Of a stretch of 6,549 nt of DNA, positions 1 to 5,956 are shown one piece after another. Each line of letters opens with the position of its first letter. Position 1 is the first letter of the stretch. Source of the stretch: DATBMY01 sp036554605. Lineage in GTDB: Bacteria; Acidobacteriota; Blastocatellia; UBA7656. A model generated the notes under the pieces. The model saw only the letters and a program-made list of their open reading frames with translations, was not told the origin of the DNA and made no database searches. Both the position numbers and the translations under genes were made by a program. The stretch spans positions 1 to 6,549 of the forward strand of contig DATBMY010000439.1 in NCBI GenBank assembly GCA_036554605.1, read 5' to 3'.

Positions 1-149
1 CCGACGTGCATCTGCGTATCGCCGCCCTATACCACGGCGCGGGTTTAAAGCAGAAAGCCGCCATCGAATATGAGCAGTTCCTCGCCAAACGACCGGATTA
101 CCCCGATAAGAAGAAGCTCCAGCAGTACATCGCCGATAATAAGAAATAG
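1..149 (+). CDS. TPR-repeat protein, C-terminal fragment (5' end outside window)
   Basis: The open frame begins with the codon at base 3 and runs 48 codons to TAG at 147-149. Its start lies outside the window. The visible residues include AALYHGAGLKQKAAIEYEQF followed by LAKRPDYPD. The small/aromatic spacing of this helix pair, with a closing Pro after a Tyr-Pro turn, is typical of a tetratricopeptide repeat. A lysine-rich tail (KKKLQQYIADNKK) follows. TPR repeats form helical scaffolds for protein-protein contacts, so the role of the whole protein cannot be inferred from this piece. The gene converges on the receptor gene, with 68 bases between the two stop codons. The hairpin between them has its T-run on the opposite strand, so it does not look like an intrinsic terminator for this gene. 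The frame is secure, the TPR assignment fairly so, and no specific function is proposed. Confidence 0.7.
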   Translation, partial: DVHLRIAALYHGAGLKQKAAIEYEQFLAKRPDYPDKKKLQQYIADNKK

Positions 150-162
150 CAATCGCGCGTCC

Positions 163-194
163 AAAAAAAGAGGGCCGGAATTGATACCGGCCCT
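163..194 (-). terminator. Rho-independent terminator of the receptor gene
   Basis: A perfect 8-bp inverted repeat, AGGGCCGG (171-178) and CCGGCCCT (187-194), encloses an 8-base loop. Read on the minus strand, the stem is followed by C and then seven T (169-163), the classic GC-stem plus U-tract layout. It begins 23 bases after the receptor stop codon (218-220). On the plus strand the stem is followed by GTGGCTTC with no T-run, so it appears to work in one direction only. Confidence 0.9.
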
Positions 195-217
195 GTGGCT
201 TCAAGCTTCAATAAACT

Positions 218-3200
218 TTAGAACGTGTAACGGAAGCCAAACTGCATCACGCGGGGCGTCCCCTGTATGGCGTCGAGCTTGCCGAAAGCCGGCGCGGGCG
301 AGCCGAGGTGCGGGTCGATATCGAGCCCGAGACTATCACGCGTGATGTTTTCGACTGTCAGGCGTTGAGTGTTGGTGATGTTGAAAACCTCCCAGCGGAA
401 CGTCAGCTTGTGGTTCTCGTTGAAAGGCATCTTGAAAGATTTGCTCAGGTTCATGTCCAGGGTGACAAAGCCGGGGAGCCTGAGCACGTTGCGGTCCCCA
501 GCCTCGCCGGCCCTCGCGTTTCGGAAGCTGTTGTAAGCCACCTGCGGGTCTTCAAAGAGGTTGGGCTCGGTAGCCCCGCCCCTCGTAGGCGACGACTCAA
601 TCGGGACGCGACGCACGCCGTTGCTCTGCGCGTTCCAGTTAGTCGCCCACTGCGCGGCGTCGAACGGGGTCTGGACCGGAAGCCCCGTGTTCCAGCGGAA
701 TATCCCGCCGAGTTTCCACCCGCCTAAGATCCCGTCGACAATTCCGGGCGCGTCGGAGAGGAAAGACCTGCCGCGACCGATGGGCAGATCCCACAGCGCG
801 TTTGCGTTGATGATCTGGCGGATGTCGAAGTCCGACTCGGCCCGGCTTTGACGCAGGTCGAGCGGGTTGAGTACAAACGCCCCGCCATAGGCGTCGCTCG
901 ATTGCAGGCCCGAAGCGTTGTCGAGCGACTTGGACCACGTGTAGTTAAAATCCCACGACAGAGAGTTGCGTATGCGCTGTCGGATGGTCAGCGTGCCGGC
1001 GTGATAATCCGACTCGCCGATGGTGCTGAAGGCCGCGAGCGCCGCGTACTGCGGATGGAAGAAGAGGTTGGGGGTCAAACCACTGTCGTCCAGGATCGCC
1101 TGGATAAAGGTCCAGTCGAGGATATTTATCCCTCCGACTTCTTCGCGCGCCACCAGTCGATAGACGGTCTGGGTGGGCGTCAGCAACGTGTTGCCAACCT
1201 GGCGGCGGAAACCTGGAAAGAGGTTCTCGAAATACGCGATCCTCGGCACGCCCGTGAGCGGAGTGTTTCGCTCGCGGAATTCATTAAGCATGCCGGCCGC
1301 CGTGTACCAGTCTATGCCCGAAGCGGGATCAACGAGATTGTTGAGGTGCATTATGTCGCGGGTGACGAGCAGATTTCTTGCCGAGCGGCCTATGTAGGAT
1401 GCTTCGATGAAAAGCTGACCCGGCAGCTCGCGCCCGAACGAAGCGTTCCAGCTATAGTTAATCGGCGAGACTATAGTATCGTCGAGCGACGACTCGATCC
1501 TTTGCGCCTCGTCCGGCGGCGTCACTAAGGGGAAGGTGAGCCGGCTTGGCACGGTTATTCCGGGCAGCATCCTGACATCCTGAGCGAAGCCCGTGAAGCG
1601 CGGGGCTGGCCGGTCGGTGACGTTATAAGTATTGGCGGCGATTGTCGTCGTCGAAGAGAAGCCGAGCGTGCTGTTGAGATCGAACTGCACGGCGAGCTGC
1701 TGGCCTATGTAGTCGTTCGTGATGGCGAAGCCGCCACGCAGGACCGACCTGCCTTGCGCGCCGAAGAGACGGCCGAGGAAACCTTCGCGAAAATCGGGGG
1801 ACCAGGCGAGCGATATGCGCGGCTGGAAATTGTTCTTGTCCCAATCATAATAGCCGTCGCGCCCGTTCTTCGGGCCCGCCAGGTCGACGGTGATGAGGTC
1901 GTTGACCGGGTCCCCGTTCTTCGCGCCCTCTACGCGCCTCTCGAAGAAATCGCCGAGGCTTACGGTCGGCTTGACCTGCAACCCCGTCGCTTCATAGACG
2001 GGCCGGCTCAACCCGTAGCGCAGCCCCGCCGTCAGCGTAAGGTTCTGGCGAATCTTCCACACATCCTGCGCGTAAACGTCATACTCCTCGGTTGCGAAAT
2101 TGCGCCCTACGCCCGTGCCGACCGGTAGCAGGCTCCCGTCAGCCGCGAAATTGAAATTGCCCGAGTATTGAGAGAAACGCCCGATCACGGCCGAGACCGC
2201 GTTCTTTACGGGCGAATCGAAACCGTCGGCGATGTCGGTGATAGGCGCCGAAAGCACCGCGCCCGACTCGTCGTAGAAGGATGGGTTCGCAATCGCGTCA
2301 TCAAACGCATTGGCAAAGGTAGTACGGCGGTTGCGGATGACGCGAATGTTCGTCCCGAACTGCCAGTTGTGATCTCCCTTCAGCCACGAAACATCGTTCG
2401 TGAAGTTGTGTACCGGCGTGATGCGGCTCAGCTCGCGAACAAAGCGGCGAGGCGAGAAGACAAAGCGAAACGAGATTGAGTTTTCGGCCGAATCGCCGCC
2501 GCTTGTGAAAGCTTCACGGGTGAACCCGTAACGGAAGCTATTGATCAGCGAGCTGCTTATTGTCCATGTGTGGCCGACTGCAAGCCCCCACGGGTGATTC
2601 CAGAAGTCGGGGGCCGGGGTGTCCGGGAATTGCGGCACGCCGCCGATGAGATCCTGCTGGTAGTTGCCGCGGAAGAAGAACAGGTGGTTTCCTTGATCGG
2701 TCGGTTTATAGTCAAGCCTGGCGATATGCGTATTCCACCTGAGCGGGGTCTTCGCGTTGAAGCGAAAACCCGCGGTGTTGAGCTGTAGATCGCGCGAGCT
2801 GTCGCCCACGGTGAAATCATTTGCCGGGTAACGGCGCGCGGCATCCGCAATGGCCGCAATCGCCACGGGGTTCACCCCGACATCGGGGAACAGCCCGTTG
2901 AGGTCGTTTGGCGAGAGCGTCTTGATGCGCCCCGATGTATCTACGTAGCGGACCTCGCCGCGCCCGAGGCTCGCCAGCGGGACGGTCCTCACGACGGTCT
3001 GCTCGCTTGAGTCGCGCCGGCCTTCATAGTTGTAGAAGAAGAATGCGCGGTCCTGCTTTATGGGGCCGCCGATAGAGCCGCCGAATAGATTTCTGAGCAG
3101 CTTCGGGGTGTCGAGGCCCGCCCGGTTGTTGAAGAAATCGTTGGCGCTCGTGACTGTATTCCGATGGGACCAGTATAGCGAGCCGCTGAAATCGTTCGTT

Positions 3201-3964
3201 CCAGCTTTCGTTATAAGCGAGACCTGCGCGCCCGACGAGCGGCCTTGCGAGGCATTCGGGTTCGAGGTGATGACGCGAAACTCTTCGACCGAATCCGGCG
3301 TCACGCGAAGGACGCTTGCGAAAGCCTCGTCGGTCAGCGGATCAAGACCCGTCTGCTGCTCGTTGACGTCGACGCCGTCGAGCGTGATGTTGGCCTGGTC
3401 GGATCGCGACCCGGTGACGTAGCCGCCGGGCGTCACGCCCGGCTGAAGCGAGAGCAGCTGTATGACATTGCGCGATTCGAGCGGGAGCTGCGTTATCTGC
3501 TCGCTCACGAAGTTGTTGCCGATGCTCGCGTCCTGGGTGTTGACGAGCGCCTCGCCCGCCCCGGCCGCGACCGTCACGGCCTCGCTGATGTTGCCCACCT
3601 GTAGCTCAAGGTTCAGGTCCGTCGCCTTATCGACAAGCGCGCGAACCTCGTTCGCTACGGTCTTCTTGAAACCCTGAGCCTCGGCCTCGATACGGTAGGT
3701 GCCGGGCGGTATCAAATCGAATGCGTAGCTGCCGTTATCCCTTGTGTTCTGCGTGCGCACTGACCCTGTCTCGATGCTGGTCAGGGTGACCTGAGCGCCC
3801 GGAATTACTTTCCCCTCGGCGTCAAAGACGGTGCCTCGTACCGAAGACGTGCCGCTTTGAGCAGGGACGCTTCCCGATAAGAGCAAAACTGTCAGGATTG
3901 TGCTTAGGGTCGTTTTAACTCGACTGCTTAACTGGTATCCTGTCCGCCTCCTTCTGTTGTCCAT
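218..3964 (-). CDS. TonB-dependent receptor, Oar-like, with carboxypeptidase regulatory-like domain
   Basis: Outer-membrane beta-barrel protein of 1248 residues. Residues 1-37 are a signal peptide: RRRR at 4-7, hydrophobic TILTVLLLSGSV, then PAQSG as the likely cleavage zone. Residues about 41-122 are a carboxypeptidase-regulatory-like beta-sandwich (SVRGTVFDAEGKVIPGAQVT, then DNGSYAFDLIPPGTYRIEAE). Residues about 150-255 resemble a receptor plug (QLPLESRNVIQLLSLQPGV, ITLDGVDVNEQ, VITSNPNASQGRSSGAQVSL). The rest is a very long barrel ending QFGFRYTF, with the C-terminal Phe expected of proteins inserted by the BAM machinery. I chose ATG at 3964 because GGAGG sits 7 bases upstream; the 16-codon-longer frame starts with TTG at 4012 and has no such site. 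Family members are presumed TonB-driven importers or surface proteins. The cargo is unknown here, and I saw no clear TonB box. Transcription ends at the intrinsic terminator 23 bases past the stop. No frameshift is visible. Confidence 0.93.
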   Translation of the reverse strand: MDNRRRRTGYQLSSRVKTTLSTILTVLLLSGSVPAQSGTSSVRGTVFDAEGKVIPGAQVTLTSIETGSVRTQNTRDNGSYAFDLIPPGTYRIEAEAQGFKKTVANEVRALVDKATDLNLELQVGNISEAVTVAAGAGEALVNTQDASIGNNFVSEQITQLPLESRNVIQLLSLQPGVTPGGYVTGSRSDQANITLDGVDVNEQQTGLDPLTDEAFASVLRVTPDSVEEFRVITSNPNASQGRSSGAQVSLITKAGTNDFSGSLYWSHRNTVTSANDFFNNRAGLDTPKLLRNLFGGSIGGPIKQDRAFFFYNYEGRRDSSEQTVVRTVPLASLGRGEVRYVDTSGRIKTLSPNDLNGLFPDVGVNPVAIAAIADAARRYPANDFTVGDSSRDLQLNTAGFRFNAKTPLRWNTHIARLDYKPTDQGNHLFFFRGNYQQDLIGGVPQFPDTPAPDFWNHPWGLAVGHTWTISSSLINSFRYGFTREAFTSGGDSAENSISFRFVFSPRRFVRELSRITPVHNFTNDVSWLKGDHNWQFGTNIRVIRNRRTTFANAFDDAIANPSFYDESGAVLSAPITDIADGFDSPVKNAVSAVIGRFSQYSGNFNFAADGSLLPVGTGVGRNFATEEYDVYAQDVWKIRQNLTLTAGLRYGLSRPVYEATGLQVKPTVSLGDFFERRVEGAKNGDPVNDLITVDLAGPKNGRDGYYDWDKNNFQPRISLAWSPDFREGFLGRLFGAQGRSVLRGGFAITNDYIGQQLAVQFDLNSTLGFSSTTTIAANTYNVTDRPAPRFTGFAQDVRMLPGITVPSRLTFPLVTPPDEAQRIESSLDDTIVSPINYSWNASFGRELPGQLFIEASYIGRSARNLLVTRDIMHLNNLVDPASGIDWYTAAGMLNEFRERNTPLTGVPRIAYFENLFPGFRRQVGNTLLTPTQTVYRLVAREEVGGINILDWTFIQAILDDSGLTPNLFFHPQYAALAAFSTIGESDYHAGTLTIRQRIRNSLSWDFNYTWSKSLDNASGLQSSDAYGGAFVLNPLDLRQSRAESDFDIRQIINANALWDLPIGRGRSFLSDAPGIVDGILGGWKLGGIFRWNTGLPVQTPFDAAQWATNWNAQSNGVRRVPIESSPTRGGATEPNLFEDPQVAYNSFRNARAGEAGDRNVLRLPGFVTLDMNLSKSFKMPFNENHKLTFRWEVFNITNTQRLTVENITRDSLGLDIDPHLGSPAPAFGKLDAIQGTPRVMQFGFRYTF

Positions 3965-3968
3965 TTCT

Positions 3969-3976
3969 CTTCCTCC
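3969..3976 (-). promoter_or_regulatory. Ribosome binding site that sets the receptor start
   Basis: The minus strand reads GGAGGAAG here, with the GGAGG core (3976-3972) 7 bases before ATG at 3964. This near-perfect Shine-Dalgarno site decides for the shorter reading over the TTG start at 4012. It also puts the arginine-rich signal peptide at the N-terminus, as expected for an exported protein. Confidence 0.88.
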
Positions 3977-4004
3977 ATTTATAGGTTGCAAAGTGAACGG
4001 GCGC

Positions 4005-4042
4005 CGTCTCAAAGGCTCTGCACCTGAGCTTTACAAGAGACG
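4005..4042 (-). promoter_or_regulatory. Predicted hairpin in the receptor mRNA leader
   Basis: CGTCTC (4005-4010) pairs with GAGACG (4037-4042). Inside, AAA (4011-4013) pairs with TTT (4030-4032) and GCTC (4015-4018) with GAGC (4026-4029), leaving a 7-base loop, a one-base bulge and a four-base bulge. It lies about 30 bases upstream of the receptor ribosome binding site, so it would sit in the 5' leader. It matches no riboswitch family I recognise. The pairing is visible; a regulatory role is inference. Confidence 0.35.
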
Positions 4043-4053
4043 TTGCGACCTGA

Positions 4054-4084
4054 ACGGCCGTAGGCCATAGCGCCGCACGGCCGT
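4054..4084. repeat. Pair of ACGGCCGT palindromes, possible operator
   Basis: The 8-bp perfect palindrome ACGGCCGT occurs at 4054-4061 and again at 4077-4084. Their starts are 23 bases apart, and the second is palindromic over 10 bp as CACGGCCGTG (4076-4085). Two spaced palindromes upstream of a coding start are a common form for a dimeric repressor or activator site. In RNA the copies could instead pair with each other. No regulator is identified, and GC-rich palindromes can arise by chance. Confidence 0.35.
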
Positions 4085-4209
4085 GTTTTGCATATAGTTT
4101 GCTGAAACTGGTGATGCGCGAGTCTTGGCGCTCGCTTTTGTGAGGCACCCTTAGAATCACTCGGTCAACAATGTATTTTCTTATTATTGCTGATGCGGGC
4201 GTGCCGTAT

Positions 4210-4236
4210 GTTATATCTCAGACTCTCTTAAGTCAA
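4210..4236 (-). promoter_or_regulatory. Candidate sigma70-type promoter of the receptor gene
   Basis: On the minus strand TTGACT (4236-4231) is followed after 15 bases by TATAAC (4215-4210). Each matches consensus at five of six bases. The spacing is short; with 17 bases the -10 would be TAACAT, a poorer match. Transcription would start near 4203, giving a leader of roughly 240 bases that includes the AT-rich patch, the palindromes and the hairpin. It is the best promoter match I found by eye in this gap. Confidence 0.4.
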
Positions 4237-4256
4237 CAGCGCGGCCTGTCGTTGAC
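4232..4256. repeat. Imperfect inverted repeat GTCAACAG / CTGT-CGT-TGAC
   Basis: GTCA (4232-4235) and ACAG (4236-4239) pair with TGAC (4253-4256) and CTGT (4246-4249), leaving a CGT bulge (4250-4252) and a 6-base loop. The left arm overlaps the candidate receptor -35 hexamer, so a protein bound here could control that promoter. A role as operator or RNA hairpin is inference. Confidence 0.4.
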
Positions 4257-4258
4257 GG

Positions 4259-4304
4259 GCGCGGGTCAAAATCCCAGCCCTTTGGCCGTGCGCTTGACCC
4301 GCGC
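4259..4304. repeat. Perfect 11-bp inverted repeat downstream of ndk
   Basis: GCGCGGGTCAA (4259-4269) and TTGACCCGCGC (4294-4304) are exact reverse complements across a 24-base spacer, which itself can form a short GCC/GGC stem. It starts 23 bases after the ndk stop codon. It could be the ndk 3' hairpin, stabilising or ending the message, but neither strand has a T-run after it, so it is not a standard intrinsic terminator. The alternative is a protein-binding site in the receptor upstream region. Confidence 0.5.
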
Positions 4305-4327
4305 TGAATCTCGTGATGCTCGGAGGG

Positions 4328-4792
4328 TCATCCCATCTCATCTTCGGAATATATAGAGGCTGTGAGCGAAGAGTCATAGTCGAACAACTCCGCGTCGCCG
4401 AAGAATCGAGTCACCTCTTTCTTAGCGGTGTCGAGCGAGTCGGAAGCGTGAACCAGATTGGCCTGCACGCTCATGGCCCAATCGCCTCGGATAGTTCCGG
4501 GGGCCGCCTCGCGCGCCTTCGTTATGCCGCAAAGACGGCGCACAGTCTCTACCGCGTCGAGCCCTTCAAGACAAACGGCAATGACCGGCGTCACGGTCAT
4601 GAATCGCTTCGTGCCGGGAAAGAAAGGCTTGTCGGCGAGGTGGCTATAATGCTCGTTTAATAGCTCGTCGGTAAGCTTCATAAACTTCATCCCGGCGATC
4701 TTCAGCCCCTTATCTTCAAATCGCGATAGTATTCGCCCGGCCAGGCCGCGATTGATGGCGTCGGGCTTGATTAAAACGAGAGTACGTTCCAT
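4328..4792 (-). CDS. ndk: Nucleoside diphosphate kinase
   Basis: This cytosolic enzyme moves the gamma phosphate from ATP to other nucleoside diphosphates through a phosphohistidine, balancing NTP and dNTP pools. At 154 residues it is slightly longer than the usual 130-150. It opens with the family signature ERTLVLIKPDA. The active-site set matches human numbering with a constant offset of three: K9, Y49, F57, R85, T91, R102 (in GTIRGD), N112 and catalytic H115 (in NLVHASDS). The more common motif has Gly where A116 stands. An acidic tail of about 20 residues ending YSEDEMG accounts for the extra length. ATG at 4792 is supported by AAAAGGAG 5 bases upstream. It is divergent from cyaY and has its own promoter candidate. 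No damage is visible, and the assignment is secure. Confidence 0.98.
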   Translation of the reverse strand: MERTLVLIKPDAINRGLAGRILSRFEDKGLKIAGMKFMKLTDELLNEHYSHLADKPFFPGTKRFMTVTPVIAVCLEGLDAVETVRRLCGITKAREAAPGTIRGDWAMSVQANLVHASDSLDTAKKEVTRFFGDAELFDYDSSLTASIYSEDEMG

Positions 4793-4797
4793 ATTGT

Positions 4798-4805
4798 CTC
4801 CTTTT
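4798..4805 (-). promoter_or_regulatory. Ribosome binding site of ndk
   Basis: The minus strand reads AAAAGGAG, ending 5 bases before ATG at 4792. It is strong and well placed, and it fixes the ndk start so that the family signature lies at the very N-terminus. Confidence 0.85.
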
Positions 4806-4826
4806 GAAAGAATGTCAGAACCGGAA

Positions 4827-4856
4827 ATGATAGCCGAGAGCGAGCGGCCTCGACAA
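4827..4856 (-). promoter_or_regulatory. Candidate sigma70-type promoter of ndk
   Basis: On the minus strand TTGTCG (4856-4851, four of six matches to consensus) is followed after 18 bases by TATCAT (4832-4827, five of six). Transcription would begin near 4820, about 28 bases before the ndk start, leaving just enough room for the ribosome binding site. Its -35 lies 10 bases from the -35 of the divergent cyaY promoter. Confidence 0.55.
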
Positions 4857-4866
4857 GCTCAGCCAA

Positions 4867-4894
4867 TTGCGGCGCGTCTTTCGCGCGGTATAAT
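4867..4894 (+). promoter_or_regulatory. Promoter of the cyaY cluster
   Basis: A perfect -10 hexamer TATAAT at 4889-4894 stands out in GC-rich surroundings. TTGCGG (4867-4872) lies 16 bases upstream and matches the -35 consensus only in TTG. Start of transcription near 4901 gives a leader of about 20 bases, just holding the ribosome binding site. The spacer carries a short inverted repeat, GCGCG-TCTTT-CGCGC (4872-4886), which could bind a regulator or be chance. Confidence 0.65.
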
Positions 4895-4911
4895 TAGGCA
4901 GGCGTAACAAC

Positions 4912-4916
4912 GGAGG
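4912..4916 (+). promoter_or_regulatory. Ribosome binding site of cyaY
   Basis: GGAGG ends 4 bases before ATG at 4921. This slightly close but strong site supports that start, and the encoded N-terminus lines up with the beginning of E. coli CyaY. Confidence 0.8.
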
Positions 4917-4920
4917 ATAG

Positions 4921-5265
4921 ATGTCAGACTTATTGAGCGAATACGATTTTCAGCAGAAGGCCGAAGCGGCCATCGGCGCTCTCGAAGCAGCATTCGGCTC
5001 TCTGGCCGAGGACCGCGATATCGATGTCGAGCTTCAAGGCGGAGTGCTGACCATCAGCTTTGAAGAGGGCGAGCCGGGCAAGTTCGTCGTCAGCCCTAAT
5101 TCGAGCGCGCGGCAAATATGGGTATCCGCCCGCGTCTCAAGCTATAAATTCGACTGGTCGACGGAGTCCGGATCGTTCGTTCTTCATTCATCGGGCGAGC
5201 TGCTTAAAGATGTGATGGCGCGGCTCACCCGAGAACAACTTGGCGATGCGGAAATCAGCTTCTAA
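4921..5265 (+). CDS. cyaY: Frataxin/CyaY-family iron-sulfur assembly protein
   Basis: Frataxin homologues are small soluble proteins that bind iron weakly and modulate the IscS-IscU cysteine desulfurase/scaffold complex. At 114 residues it is close to E. coli CyaY (106). It matches over its length: N-terminal helix about 6-27, acidic stretch AEDRDIDVEL, the hallmark GVLTISFEEG (E. coli has GVLTITFENG), QIW at 65-67 in ARQIWVSA, YKFDW at 75-79, then a C-terminal helix from SSGELLKDVM. Departures from the family are SPN (58-60) where Asn-Lys-Gln is common on the sheet surface said to contact the scaffold protein, and Phe (F86) where a late Trp is usual. It is first in a three-gene cluster, under a TATAAT promoter and opposite ndk. 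The assignment is strong by eye; whether it works as in proteobacteria is unknown. Confidence 0.88.
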   Translation: MSDLLSEYDFQQKAEAAIGALEAAFGSLAEDRDIDVELQGGVLTISFEEGEPGKFVVSPNSSARQIWVSARVSSYKFDWSTESGSFVLHSSGELLKDVMARLTREQLGDAEISF

Positions 5266-5281
5266 GCCCGAAGGGCTGGAG

Positions 5282-5956
5282 ATGGCCGAAGCGACCGGGC
5301 TTATAAAGCGAGCCTCGGGCATCAACGACCCGAGCGCTCGAATAGATCTCTTTTCGAGCGCCTTTATCGGGCAGCCTTATTCAGATTGCCTGCTCGGGGG
5401 CGGGCCCGCGCTCGATGAAGTCTTCAGCGCCACGCTCCACGCTTTCGATTGCGTCACGTACATCGAAACGGTCCTCGCGCTGTCGCTTTCAAACAGCCTC
5501 GACCGCTTTGCCTATGAGCTGAAGCATATGCGATATGATGGAGGTCAGGTCGACTGGCTTCATCGCAACCACTACATGGTCGACTGGGCGAGAAAGAATA
5601 AAGAACGCGGGCGCATCGCTTATATAAGCGATGCGCAGTTATTATCGAAAAAGAGGCGCACGCTAAACGTAGTCGAGGGCATCGCGGCGCGCGAGGTGAC
5701 ATTCGACTATTTTCCGAAGCGGACCTTTCGCCGGGCGAGCGGACTAGTCCGGACTGGAGATATAATCCTTTTTGTTTCAACCAGGAAGAACCTCGATGTA
5801 TTTCACACCGGATTCCTCGTCGTCGCCGAAGGCGAGCCGCTGCTGCGCCATGCCACGCGCAGCGCCGGATCGGTTATCGAGCAAAAGGCGACGGATTTTC
5901 TCAAACAGCATCGCATGCCCGGGTTCATACTCTTAAGACCTATATGCAAAGACTGA
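5282..5956 (+). CDS. DUF1460 protein, NlpC/P60-like cysteine amidase fold
   Basis: DUF1460 proteins adopt a papain/NlpC-P60-like fold and are thought to act as N-acetylmuramoyl-L-alanine amidases or peptidases on peptidoglycan. Counting from ATG at 5282 (224 residues), the family pattern is clear: AFIGQPY (27-33), AFDCVTYIETVLALS with probable nucleophile C57, LKHMRYDGG, HRNHYMVDWARKN (94-106), RTGDIILFVSTRKN, NLDVFHTGF with probable catalytic H175, and LLRHATRS (187-194). I prefer 5282 because AAGGG lies 6 bases upstream, it avoids overlap with cyaY, and homology begins there. TTG at 5240 and ATG at 5246 are in frame and would overlap cyaY by up to 26 bases. No start gives a signal peptide, so export is unexplained. 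It overlaps the next gene by 13 bases. Family is secure; substrate is not shown. Confidence 0.85.
   Translation: MAEATGLIKRASGINDPSARIDLFSSAFIGQPYSDCLLGGGPALDEVFSATLHAFDCVTYIETVLALSLSNSLDRFAYELKHMRYDGGQVDWLHRNHYMVDWARKNKERGRIAYISDAQLLSKKRRTLNVVEGIAAREVTFDYFPKRTFRRASGLVRTGDIILFVSTRKNLDVFHTGFLVVAEGEPLLRHATRSAGSVIEQKATDFLKQHRMPGFILLRPICKD

Larger units (their letters stand above)
3965..4327. other. 363-base intergenic region between ndk and the receptor gene
   Basis: I find no convincing gene here. From the receptor outward it holds the ribosome binding site, a leader hairpin (4005-4042), two ACGGCCGT palindromes (4054-4061, 4077-4084), an AT-rich patch (about 4169-4190), a candidate minus-strand promoter (4210-4236) and nested inverted repeats built on GTCAA/TTGAC (4232-4304). 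ndk and the receptor are both on the minus strand. The length and structure of the gap suggest separate transcription, not one operon. Small open frames crossing it (a GTG-started one at 4160-3915 on minus, one at 4171-4356 on plus) overlap real genes, lack good ribosome sites and resemble no family I know. Confidence 0.7.

Noticed and set aside
848..1528. Plus-strand open frame of 226 codons inside the receptor gene
   Set aside because: It lies wholly antisense to a well-supported receptor gene, has no good ribosome site, is rich in Arg/Val/Ala as expected of a GC-rich antisense shadow, and matches no family I know. The same holds for the other plus-strand frames at 308-727, 1754-2128, 2168-2479, 3060-3422 and 3245-3604.
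3965..4012. N-terminal extension of the receptor by 16 residues from TTG at 4012
   Set aside because: It would bury the signal peptide behind extra residues and ignore the GGAGG site placed for ATG at 3964.
3915..4160. Minus-strand open frame of 81 codons upstream of the receptor, possible leader peptide
   Set aside because: It starts with GTG without a ribosome site, overlaps the receptor signal-peptide region in another frame, and has no recognisable domain. Its span is better explained by leader structures and the receptor start.
4259..4304. 11-bp inverted repeat as a standard Rho-independent terminator of ndk
   Set aside because: The stem is good, but the spacer is 24 bases and no T-run follows on either strand, so it is listed only as an inverted repeat.
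4171..4356. Plus-strand open frame of 61 codons between ndk and the receptor
   Set aside because: It has no convincing Shine-Dalgarno site, crosses the inverted-repeat cluster and runs antisense into the end of ndk. Its sequence is not family-like.
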